A DNA stretch of 25,658 bases from Deinococcus frigens DSM 12807 (GTDB lineage Bacteria; Deinococcota; Deinococci; Deinococcales; Deinococcaceae). The position numbers and the translations under genes were made by a program. The stretch covers positions 1 to 25,658 of the forward strand of contig NZ_JNIW01000053.1 of assembly GCF_000701425.1 (NCBI RefSeq), given 5' to 3'. Every line of letters starts with the position of its first letter. Positions within the stretch are counted from its first letter, which is position 1. Shown here piece by piece: positions 1-8,000 of this stretch. The notes under the pieces are model-generated. The model worked only from the letters and a program-made list of their open reading frames with translations. It was not told where the DNA came from and made no database searches.

Positions 1-476
1 ACGGCTTCGTGCTCGACATCTTGCTCCAGCGACACCGAGACACTGAGGCTGCAAAGACCTTCCTGACAAGGCTGCTGGGTGAATATGACGTCCCAGAGGT
101 CATTCACACCGATCAGCTCCAGAGCTGCGGAGCCGCGATCCGGCAGATCCCGAGTCTGGCCGACGTTGATCACCAGCAGGCGATCTCCACGGCGAGCTGT
201 AACAATATCGTCGAGCAAGAACACCGATCCACACGGCGACAAGAGCGAAGTCAGCAGAGCTTCAGACGACAGAAACGCGCTCAAGAGTTCTTGAGTTTGC
301 ACACCCGGATCACCAATCTCCACCATCATTCCCGCACCAGTGTTTCTGCAGCAGTGAGAAGAAGTAATCAGAAACGAGCGTTCCAGACGTGGTCAACCGT
401 CGCGGCAGGGGTGGTCTGAGGTTCAGGCCACCCCTGCCCTTCGTCTACCACGGGCCAAGTTAAGGCAACACAACCC
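1..476 (+). mobile_element. 3' part of an IS6-family insertion sequence
   Basis: The window opens inside this element, so its left end is not visible. It contains the C-terminal part of a DDE transposase (3-419) and a short non-coding tail. The proposed right end near 476 rests on two observations: the sequence at 452-476 reads, in reverse complement, GGGTTGTGTTGCCTTAACTT, which resembles IS6-type ends; and a TOPRIM reading frame becomes meaningful immediately after it. The exact boundary and target duplication cannot be fixed without the other end. Confidence 0.65.
3..419 (+). CDS. IS6-family transposase, C-terminal part (5' end outside window)
   Basis: DDE recombinase that would cut and join the ends of its own IS. 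The frame is open from base 3, so the N-terminus, including the helix-turn-helix and first catalytic Asp, lies outside. What is visible fits IS6/IS26 relatives: LDILLQRHRDTEAAKTF near the start, a second acidic residue in VIHTDQLQS, a GAAIRQIPSL segment, and the glutamate in NNIVEQEHR followed by an arginine-rich stretch and QEFLSLH. The C-terminal 35 residues or so are not obviously conserved. Family placement is from motif memory; the partial state reflects the window edge, not necessarily a defective gene. Confidence 0.8.
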   Translation, partial: GFVLDILLQRHRDTEAAKTFLTRLLGEYDVPEVIHTDQLQSCGAAIRQIPSLADVDHQQAISTASCNNIVEQEHRSTRRQERSQQSFRRQKRAQEFLSLHTRITNLHHHSRTSVSAAVRRSNQKRAFQTWSTVAAGVV

Positions 477-983
477 ATCTTTCCTGGTCTGTCCACCCCT
501 GCGTGGTGCAACCCTGGGTATGGCCAGGCCGCGCGGGTGCTGCTGGTGGAAGGCGAACTCAATGCCGCCGCCGCGTGGCAGGTGCTGGAAGCGCGCGGCT
601 GGGACGTGCAGGGCGTGCCGGGTACGGACACCTGGCCGTTTCTCGAAGGACTGGACCGGGAAGTGTGGGTGTACGCCGATGGTGATGGGGGCGGTGACGC
701 CATGCGGGCGCGGCTGCAAGACCTCGCGTACGCCTGTGGTGCGCGGGGCGTGCATCAGGTGCCTGCCTTGGCTGGACAGGACTTCTGTGACCTGCTGGGA
801 GCGGGCGGTGAGGCCGCGCTGGTCTGGGCCATTTTCGCCGACGCGCCTCGGCCTCGCCCGGACAGGCCCAGGCTATACCCGGCCCAGATCGAAGCGTATG
901 CCGCGCGCCAGAGCGCGCCGCTGATCGCCGGCCTGGCCCCGCCGAACCCGGACTGGCCGCTTGCGAGGACGCCCCCCACTTGA
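477..983 (+). pseudogene. TOPRIM-domain protein (primase-like), 5'-truncated by the IS6 element
   Basis: The frame has sense from just after the IS end (FPGLSTPAWCNPG) and continues to the TGA at 981-983. The body is a recognisable TOPRIM fold: VLLVEGELNAAAAW carries the conserved glutamate, and VWVYADGDGGGDA carries the DxD metal-binding pair. TOPRIM domains occur in DnaG-type primases, topoisomerases and plasmid or phage replication proteins; the layout here is closest to the primase-like proteins of plasmids. The N-terminal part (zinc finger or polymerase domain) is missing, apparently removed by IS insertion or IS-mediated deletion. The first start available is GTG 537, directly at the TOPRIM strand, so translation of a functional enzyme is unlikely. 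Confidence 0.6.
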
Positions 984-995
984 CAGACACCGCCG

Positions 996-1427
996 GTGAT
1001 GCTCTTTAAGGGTATGTACCTGATTCACATGCGAGATGAGGGTCCGGTGGCTGGCGCGTACAAGGCGCGGGTGGCTGAGGCAGCGGTGGCTTCGCTGCGC
1101 ACGCTGTACCCGGGTCAGAAGATCTGGTACGGCCCGTGCAGCAGCGCACGGTTGACTGACCTGGACACCGAGATGCTCAGCGGTCTGGGTGACACCGAGA
1201 TCGTGACCGCGTGGCGGGTCAGCCTGCGCCGGGAAAATGACGACCTGAGAGAATTTGTGTATGAGAACCGGCGCACCCTGCGCGGTCTGGTGCGGGTCAC
1301 AGTCTGGGGCCAGCCGGGCGACGTGATGGCTGAGGCGCACAGTGAGGCGGCGGCCCGCGCTCTGGCGTATCACGGCCTGGGGGATCTGCCCCAGCGGTTT
1401 GCATTGGCCGATGTAAGCGGCGTTTGA
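996..1427 (+). CDS. Hypothetical protein, 143 aa
   Basis: Not recognised. It begins 12 nt after the TOPRIM stop, so the two were probably co-transcribed before the truncation. GTG 996 and ATG 999 are the first starts and ATG 1014 is an equally possible one; no convincing Shine-Dalgarno precedes any of them. The protein is mixed alpha/beta by eye, with no signal peptide or membrane segment. High GC at third codon positions supports coding. Its stop codon overlaps the TTG of the next ORF by 4 nt. Confidence 0.6.
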   Translation: MMLFKGMYLIHMRDEGPVAGAYKARVAEAAVASLRTLYPGQKIWYGPCSSARLTDLDTEMLSGLGDTEIVTAWRVSLRRENDDLREFVYENRRTLRGLVRVTVWGQPGDVMAEAHSEAAARALAYHGLGDLPQRFALADVSGV

Positions 1428-1702
1428 CGCCAGCCTGGGTCGGGTGGGGCGGCGCAGACTCCGAACCATCCGAACGCCCCCAACCCGAAGCTGTTTTGAA
1501 CAGTCCCGAATCCTGGGCCGAAACGGTCGCCGAACTCCAGCGCAAGGGTGCCAGAACCTCTGTAATGTGGGACGCGTTGACCGAGCAGCTATGCAAAACG
1601 CTGCACTGGAGAAAAATCCGTTTCCAACGCCCCAGCCTGATCGCTGGTCCTGAACAGGATATGATGACCAGAGCGAAATCGTGTCAAACGACGTTTTGCT
1701 GA
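1424..1702 (+). CDS. Possible small protein, 92 aa, perhaps a remnant
   Basis: Starts at TTG 1424, overlapping the previous stop by 4 nt. The stretch around residues 25-55 (NSPESWAETVAELQRKGARTSVMWDALTEQ) reads like an amphipathic helical domain, but the C-terminal third looks random and third-position GC falls away there. It could be the head of a gene whose 3' part was lost, because the DNA from about 1680 to 1860 contains nothing recognisable and is visibly lower in GC. No function can be assigned. Confidence 0.35.
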   Translation: MTPAWVGWGGADSEPSERPQPEAVLNSPESWAETVAELQRKGARTSVMWDALTEQLCKTLHWRKIRFQRPSLIAGPEQDMMTRAKSCQTTFC

Positions 1703-1872
1703 CCCTTTGGCCCATCCACTGGACGAACTGCTCCATCTCGTTCGACTTTGCATGCCCCCCCAGACGACGGGCGCGGAAAGTGTCGGGTACTGAGATAGGG
1801 TTGGACGCATGTTGGTGTGGAGGTTTCTGACTAACCGCAATGGCTTTCAGTATCGCTAAACAGCATCGGACT

Positions 1873-1904
1873 AACTTACTAAGTTTATCCTATACTACTG
1901 AATG
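1873..1904 (+). promoter_or_regulatory. Leaderless-type promoter with palindromic operator candidate
   Basis: TATACT at 1891-1896 lies 7 nt before the GTG at 1904, the spacing typical of leaderless Deinococcus transcripts where the start codon is also the transcription start. Just upstream, AACTTA-C-TAAGTT (1873-1885) is a perfect 6-bp-arm palindrome lying in the spacer, where a bound protein would block polymerase. The -35 region is weak. The 170 bases before it (1703-1872) hold no supported gene. Confidence 0.5.
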
Positions 1905-3298
1905 TGTTCTCATTCATCGGCCGTCAGCAGGAGCTTGCCCAGCTGCGCGATTTCATCGCCCGCAGCCCGCTGGCGCTGGCCACCATTCGAGGGCGTCGGC
2001 GGATCGGCAAGTCCACCCTGCTGCGTGAAGCCCTCCAGGGCACGCCCCACCTCTACCACCAGGCGCAGCAGATGGCCCCGCGCGAGGCGCTGCTCGCTTT
2101 CCAGCGCGACGCCCAGCAAGAACTCGCCAAACTCGGCGTCCGGGTGCCGCTCTCCGTGGGGAGCTGGGCCGAGACTTTTGAGCTGCTGCAGCTCGCCACC
2201 GCCCGGCTGGGTTCCTTCGCCGTTGCCATTGACGAGTTCCCGTACCTTGCCGGGCGGGACGGCGACATCGAGTCGGCGTTTCAGCGTATCGTCGACGATG
2301 CGCAGCGTTCCGGGCAGCTGAAGGTCATCCTCTGCGGTTCCAGCCTGTCGTTCATGCGCCGGATGCTCGAGGGGCAGCAGCCGCTGCACGGCCGCAGCGG
2401 CCTGAATCTCGTGCTCGGCCCGCTCGGCTACCGTGAGGCCACCGCCCGCTTCGGCGCCTGGGGCCTGGAGGAACGTGTCCGCCTGCACGCCCTCATCGGC
2501 GGCGTGCCGCTGTACCTGCAACTTTTCGATCCTGGTCAGAGTCTCGCTGAGAACTATACCGCCCAGGTCATGACGCCCAACGCCGCCCTGCACGAGGAAC
2601 CGGCCAATCTCCTGCGCTCCGAAGTCGACGCGCCTGGCCTCTACATGCAGTTGCTCGCCGCCATCAGCCAGGGGCAGAACAAGCTCGGTGAGATCCTCGG
2701 CCGGTGCCCGGACATCGAGACCGCCGCCCAGGCCAGTTACTACCTGCATACCCTTCAGGAACTCGGCCTGGTAGGGCAGCACCGCTCGCTGACCGACCCG
2801 CCAAAGGCGCGCAACAGCCGGTACACGGTGAGCGACCCCATGATGCGCAGCTGGCATCACTTCGTCCGGCCCCACCTCAGCCAGTTGCAGGCCGGGAACG
2901 CCGCTCACGTGTGGGCGGAAGTGATCGCCCCGAACCTGGACGAGTTCACCTCCATCCATTTCGAGACCCTGTGCCGGAGCTGGACGGCCGAGCACCTGCC
3001 GCACCTGCTCGGCGGGATGGGAGGCGAGGTCGGCGCGATCTGGCCGACGAAAGCGGTGAGTGATGCGGAGATCGATGTTGCCGCCCACGGCGCGCGGGGA
3101 TGGCTGACCGGGGAGTGCAAGTGGACGCGCGGGCCAGTGGATCAGCGGAACCTCGAGCAGCTGCTCCGCGCCGAGACCCGGCACCTGGCAGGGGAGACCA
3201 TCATCACTCGGTTGCTGTTCGCGCGCAGCGGCCGTCACCCTGGGTTGAAGTTGCCCGACGCCACCCAGGTGGTTGAGCTCGACGACCTGTTCAGCTGA
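1904..3298 (+). CDS. ATPase_2/DUF234-type AAA+ ATPase with nuclease-like C-terminus
   Basis: 464-residue protein of the archaeal-type ATPase family (ATPase_2 with DUF234), usual length about 450-480. Walker A is GRRRIGKST (residues 30-38), Walker B is AIDEFPYL (D110-E111), followed by a sensor-like CGSSLSFM. A winged-helix-like part follows (LGEILGRCPDIETAAQASYYLHTLQELGLV). The C-terminus has E389-I-D391 and E404-C-K406, a PD-(D/E)XK-type nuclease signature common to this family. GTG 1904 is chosen because FSFIGRQQEL is the family's usual beginning and the TATACT box is placed for it; the ATG at 1902 is in another frame. The role of these proteins is poorly known; defence or mobile-element functions have been suggested. 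It stands alone as a transcription unit. Confidence 0.85.
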   Translation: MFSFIGRQQELAQLRDFIARSPLALATIRGRRRIGKSTLLREALQGTPHLYHQAQQMAPREALLAFQRDAQQELAKLGVRVPLSVGSWAETFELLQLATARLGSFAVAIDEFPYLAGRDGDIESAFQRIVDDAQRSGQLKVILCGSSLSFMRRMLEGQQPLHGRSGLNLVLGPLGYREATARFGAWGLEERVRLHALIGGVPLYLQLFDPGQSLAENYTAQVMTPNAALHEEPANLLRSEVDAPGLYMQLLAAISQGQNKLGEILGRCPDIETAAQASYYLHTLQELGLVGQHRSLTDPPKARNSRYTVSDPMMRSWHHFVRPHLSQLQAGNAAHVWAEVIAPNLDEFTSIHFETLCRSWTAEHLPHLLGGMGGEVGAIWPTKAVSDAEIDVAAHGARGWLTGECKWTRGPVDQRNLEQLLRAETRHLAGETIITRLLFARSGRHPGLKLPDATQVVELDDLFS

Positions 3299-3365
3299 AT
3301 CTTTGCCAGAGACCACCGCACAGCCGTGATCAGCGGGACATGTTCACACCTTGGCCCCCGTAGGG

Positions 3366-4467
3366 TTACCCGACGCTGATTTCTGCGTCCTCAAACTCAT
3401 CCTCGGAGGAGAGGGGAGTGGCCCGGCGCTCCAATCCAAGCAGCAACCCGGTAAAGTCCTTTCGTACCATCTCGGGGTGCTCCGCTGCCTCCGCTGTTGA
3501 CAGCATTTTCCCAGCATAGCCAGCCAGTACCAGGTTGACAAAAAAGTCAGGCAAGCCCTCTGGGCGCTGGAGCTCGGGATCGTAGGCCCACTCCCAGCGC
3601 TGAATGGCGTAACTCAGTTTCTCGGCTTCGCCGATGGGGCGCACCGCCCGGAGCTCGTCAAAGTGGACAATGCCTTTCAGAAGTCCCAGCTTGCGTGGTC
3701 GGACAATTGTGGCCGCGTAGCTGACTTTGAAATGCCGCTTTAAGGTGGTAAAAGTCAGCGAATCCCACCTGCTCGTCGCGCGGGCCGCGTCTAGACAAAA
3801 ACAGATCGGTTCCCGTCGCTGGCATGAGAAATGCCGGGGCGAGGTCGTTCGCAAGTTGCTCGGCGGCGGTATCGAGCTTCCGGGAAACAAACAGGCCACC
3901 GACATCGCTCTGTAGGTGATAGAGAAGATGCGCGAGCTCGTGAGCGGCCGTAAAAACCTGGCGCGGCGGCGTCTCGGAAGCATTGACGAGAATGGCTGGC
4001 CCTAGCCCTGCATGGTTGAGACTTGCTCTAGAGAGCTGAGACGCAAGCACCGTGTGCCGGTCCACCGCGACCCCATGGTCCTCCAGGTGATCGAACAGTT
4101 CGCTGCCGGTCGGTGTCAGTGAGCTGAGATCCCAGGCGCGCCGCGACTCGTCGGCGTCGGCCTCCACCGCGTAGCGTCGCGTGAGTGAGGTGCCGGGTTC
4201 AAGGCTAAGAAGATTCGGTCTGGGGAGACTGCCACCGACCGTCCGGAGGAGACCAGCAAAACGCTTACAGAACTGCTGGAACGCTTCAATGGCCGTCACC
4301 TCGGCTGGCGTCAGGGTTCCCAATTCGGCCCTGCACAACCGGATGTCGGGCACCGTGCTTGGTGGGGCGGCGGGCCGCAGGTCAACGACCGCCTTGCGGT
4401 AGGCCTGAGTGAGCTGAATCAGCATCGTGGCGTCGACTGGCCGCTCCCCCCGCTCCCCCCGCTCCAT
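3366..4467 (-). pseudogene. XRE-ImmA/IrrE zinc peptidase, frameshifted
   Basis: A helix-turn-helix plus ImmA/IrrE metallopeptidase, the family that includes phage ImmA (anti-repressor) and Deinococcus IrrE/PprI, though the fused XRE type is distinct from PprI. Read from 4467 downwards, residues 1-30 are the end of an HTH domain (ERPVDATMLIQLTQAY), HELAH with its zinc histidines is at 176-180, and AEQLANDLAPAFLMP follows. At 3739-3741 the frame breaks: the sense continues as LKRHFKVSYAATI in another frame, ending at 3366. Removing one A from the AAA run restores one protein of about 365 residues. The 5' end is also damaged: HTH-like sense (SAKVLGIDRARRAG) continues upstream of ATG 4467 to about 4550 without a usable start, and a 9-bp tandem repeat at 4441-4465 adds an extra GER. 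Pseudogene is the simplest reading; a sequencing error at the frameshift is possible. Confidence 0.75.
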
Positions 4468-4599
4468 GCCGGCCCGCCGGGCGCGGTCAATGCCAAGAAC
4501 CTTTGCTGACCCACTCTGATTGGGTTCGGCCTGTTCCTGGGCCGCCGCAACCTGAGGGTGACCCGCAAAAGTGGGGCAGGCCCAGATCGGCCTCAGTTG

Positions 4600-5007
4600 T
4601 CTTCAGGCATTTCGCCGAGTCATCAATTGAGCATCTGCAGGCCGCAGATCTTCATCAAACTTACCCTCATTTGAGTTGGGGGCAGGCGTCTGACGAGACA
4701 AGAGGGGGAGAGACTGGCCCTGACTTGGTGTGACCTGAGACTTGGATTTTGTTGGTAAACCGCGATTTCCCACACCTGTGGGTTGGCATTCCTGAGCCTG
4801 CCTACGTAACCGCCCAAGCTATCTGTCACGTGATCAAGGTGGGGGGCTAGGGTTCCCCGCGCTGATGCACGGGCCATCAGCGCTGCTTGGACCAGGCAGC
4901 GCAGCAGGTCTTCTCTCACATCTCCCGTCAAGGAAGCATCCTGAGAGGTTAGCGGTGGGTGCGCCCTGAGCTGCGAACTGGCCGATGTGCTGCTGTCTGA
5001 GCAGGCT
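4600..5007. other. Intergenic stretch, no supported gene
   Basis: About 400 bases of lower GC between the damaged peptidase gene and the methylase-helicase leader. I see two small hairpins, ATCTGC/GCAGAT (4633-4649) and CCCACA/TGTGGG (4769-4782). A 102-residue minus-strand frame (4623-4931) has no recognisable domain and no good start, so I do not call it. The promoter for the methylase-helicase gene presumably lies here, but no convincing -35/-10 pair stands out. Confidence 0.4.
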
Positions 5008-5062
5008 GTCTCTCTGGGAGAGACCTGGCCCGTGACCAGGGGTCACGGGCCACCGCGCGGTC
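5008..5062 (+). promoter_or_regulatory. Tandem hairpins; GGCCA-N10-ATG leader of the methylase-helicase gene
   Basis: Two perfect inverted repeats separated by one base. The first is GTCTCTC/GAGAGAC with a 3-nt loop (5008-5024). The second is TGGCCCGTGACC/GGTCACGGGCCA, 12 bp with loop AGG (5026-5052). The right arm's GGCCA is followed by exactly ten bases (ccgcgcggtc) and the ATG. No Shine-Dalgarno is present between stem and start. This is the strongest member of the leader family seen throughout the window. Confidence 0.85.
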
Positions 5063-8000
5063 ATGACGAATCCACCGCCCACCCCCGGCAAGATGAGCGT
5101 TCTCGACCTGTTCGGCACGTACCGCGAACCAGTGAAGGTCGGGAAAAAGAGCAAGAAGGTGGCCCAGACCGTGAAACCAGCGGACGACGTGAAGACCGCG
5201 CCCGTCACCAACGCTGACCTGTTGGCTTTCGCCCTGCGGAGCGCGCCCCGGAGTGCGCCGGGGGCGTCCGGGCCGGCGATGGGCATCGAGGCGCTGGACA
5301 CTGCTGGCGACGCTGCCCGCATCAGCGCCAACACCCTGGCGCGTACCATTGCCCACAGCGAGGGGAAGCTGACCGATAAGGCCCGCGACGCGCTGCGGGC
5401 CTGGAGTGGGGAAGGCGGACTGGGCGGTTCCACCAGCGCCTTTTACACCCCCGGTGCCGTGGCACAGTTTGCCTGGAACGTTGTCACTGCCCTGACGCCA
5501 GTGCAGCGCGCCCTGGAATTCGCCTGCGGCGGCGGCGTCTTCTTCAATCACGCGCCCAGAGGGACGCTGCTCACCGGTGTTGAGATCGACGAAACCACTG
5601 CCCGGATCGCGCAGGCCCTGTTCCCGCACGTCAGCGTCCATCACGCGCCCTTCGAGACGTACCACACCCAGAGCGAGGACGCCCCGTTTGACGTCGTGAT
5701 CGGCAACCCGCCTTTCGGAACACGTGGGACGAGCGCCTACCTGGACCGCCCTGCCCTGCAGGCCGCGCACTGGTACTTCGTGCTGGCGGGCCTGGAACGC
5801 GCGGCACCGGGCGGGTACATGGCCGTGATCGTTCCCGAGAGCATGCTGCGCAACCCCAGCGAACGTGGTCTGCGAGAGGCCGTTCTTGACGTGGCCCACG
5901 TGCTGACAGCCAGCGCTGTCCCAGAGACCGCCTTCCGCGACAGTGGAGCCAGAGTCACCACCGCGCTACTCGTCCTGCGCCGCCACGACGCAGGCGTGGC
6001 TGAGGCGCTGGGGGCGCTGACCCCGGATGAGCGCGCCACGATCCGCCAGGCCCGCGTCAGCGACGATGGCCTGCTGGCGCGCTTCGTGGATGGCATGGCG
6101 CTGTTCCATCAAGATGGGCAGGGCGTCTGGAACCTGACCTACGGCTTCCCCCACCTGGGGACGCACGCTGGGGATCAGGTGCGCGCCGGACGGTTTGGCG
6201 ATCCCGTGTATCAGACGGCGCTGTGCCTGGACGAAGATGCCCTGACGCGCGTGAGCGCCTGTTGCCTGGACCGCCGCCATCACATCCTGACCCGGCCCGG
6301 CATTCTCAGCGCCGTGCGCACCCTTCTTGGCGTGGAGGCCGAGGACCGTGCCAAGGCGGCGGGTCTCAGCGCCCACCCCATCCGGGAAGGCCAGCGCAGC
6401 CGCTGCGGCACGTACCGCTTCCGCAAAGGCCGCTGGGGCCACGACGGCCCGCTGAACGATCCGGCCACCCTGAGCGCCCTGAACGTGGCCCGCGCCGTCA
6501 CCCGTGTCCGCACCGCTCAGGAGCGCCGATCCGGGTCCGCAGAGGCCCTGCGCGTGCAGGCCGCTGCCCAGCACGCCGCGCATCTGAAGCAGTACGGCGC
6601 GTATGACCTCAGAGCGCTGGACCGGGCCGCCCGCACGCTGCCGATCCTGAACGTGCTGAGTCAGGGTGGGGGAGACGTGCCTGGCCTGCTGGCCGAACTG
6701 CACAGCACCGAACTGGTCTTGACCGGCGGCACGGTGCAGGAGGTGGCCCAGCAACTCGAAGCGTACGGGATGCTGGACGCTGGGGCACTGGGCGCCCATG
6801 CCAGGGTTTCACTGGCGACGGCCCACGCGCACCTGCGCGCCGAGTACGCGTTCACGGGCCGGATCTGGGAGGCGGGCAGCACGTACTTTGCTGGCAATGC
6901 CCACGCCAGGGCAGGCCTGGCTGAAACGCTGGCAGACGAACACACCGGCCCAGAGCGCGCCGCGCTGCTTTCCCAGGCCGCGCGGCTGCGGACGCTGGCC
7001 CCGTGGAAGGATCTGGCGGACATGACCCTGGAAGCGCGTGACCCGCTCGTCCCTGAGAGCGTGCTGACCGAGTGGGTGAACACCTACCTGGACGCCTGGG
7101 GCCTCATCAAGCGCAACACCTGGGACAAAGGCGGTGAGCGGGTGGGACTGCTGCACGCCTCGCGTGAGGAATTCGGCGTGACGCTGAGGCTGCGTAACAC
7201 CCTGCAGGGCGCGCAGAACCTCGAAGACCGCCAGAGCGTCGCGCCGGGGCGGGTGCGTGCCCTGGAGGCCTACTTGAACTTCAGCACGCCTGTGGAGCCG
7301 GTGGTGGGTCAGGACGTCAAGAGCGCCGAGCAGATCGCCGCCGAGCGCGGGGCCAAGCAGGCGGCGGCAGCGCGCTGGGAAAAGGAACTCGCCGCGCACT
7401 TCCGCTCCTTCGTGCTGGAAGGTCAGCATGCGGGCGTCGTCGAGAGAACGCTCAACGAGGGACGCTACGGGCTGATTCCGCGGCAGTCGGACACCCGCGC
7501 GCTGGTGTTGCCCGCGTACCAGGGACCGCTCGCCCACCCCTTTCAGGCGGGCCATGTGCGGACAGCGGCCCGCATGGACGGGGCGATTCTGAACTTCGCG
7601 GTCGGGCTCGGCAAAACCTTAACGGGCCTGATGCTGGCCGCGCTGCTGTTGCAATCGGGACGGGCGCGCACGGTCGCCATCGTCGTGCCGCTCTCGCGTC
7701 TGGCCGACTGGGTGATGAACGCCTCGCAGGCGCTGCCCTCCCTGAACATCCTGGTGGTGGGCGGCGACGTGGAACAGGCCCCGGACGGCAGCTTCGCCCT
7801 GGACGACAACGGCGAACCGCTCGTGCGCACCGACGACGCCCGGTCGCGTGGGCGCAAGATCGCGGGCATGCTCGCCGGTGCACCGGACATCGTGCTGCTG
7901 ACCCTTGAAGCGTTCGAGGCGGTCCCCATGCTGGAAGAGACGCGCCTGCGGATGATCGAACGCGACGCCACCCTGATGGCCGGGGCCGGCACGGCCACCA

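Noticed and set aside
1910..3316. 468-residue minus-strand ORF opposite the ATPase
   Set aside because: Exact mirror of the coding strand; no recognisable motif, and the plus strand carries Walker A/B.
4623..4931. 102-residue minus-strand ORF
   Set aside because: Some protein-like stretches, but no ribosome site, no family and low third-position GC.
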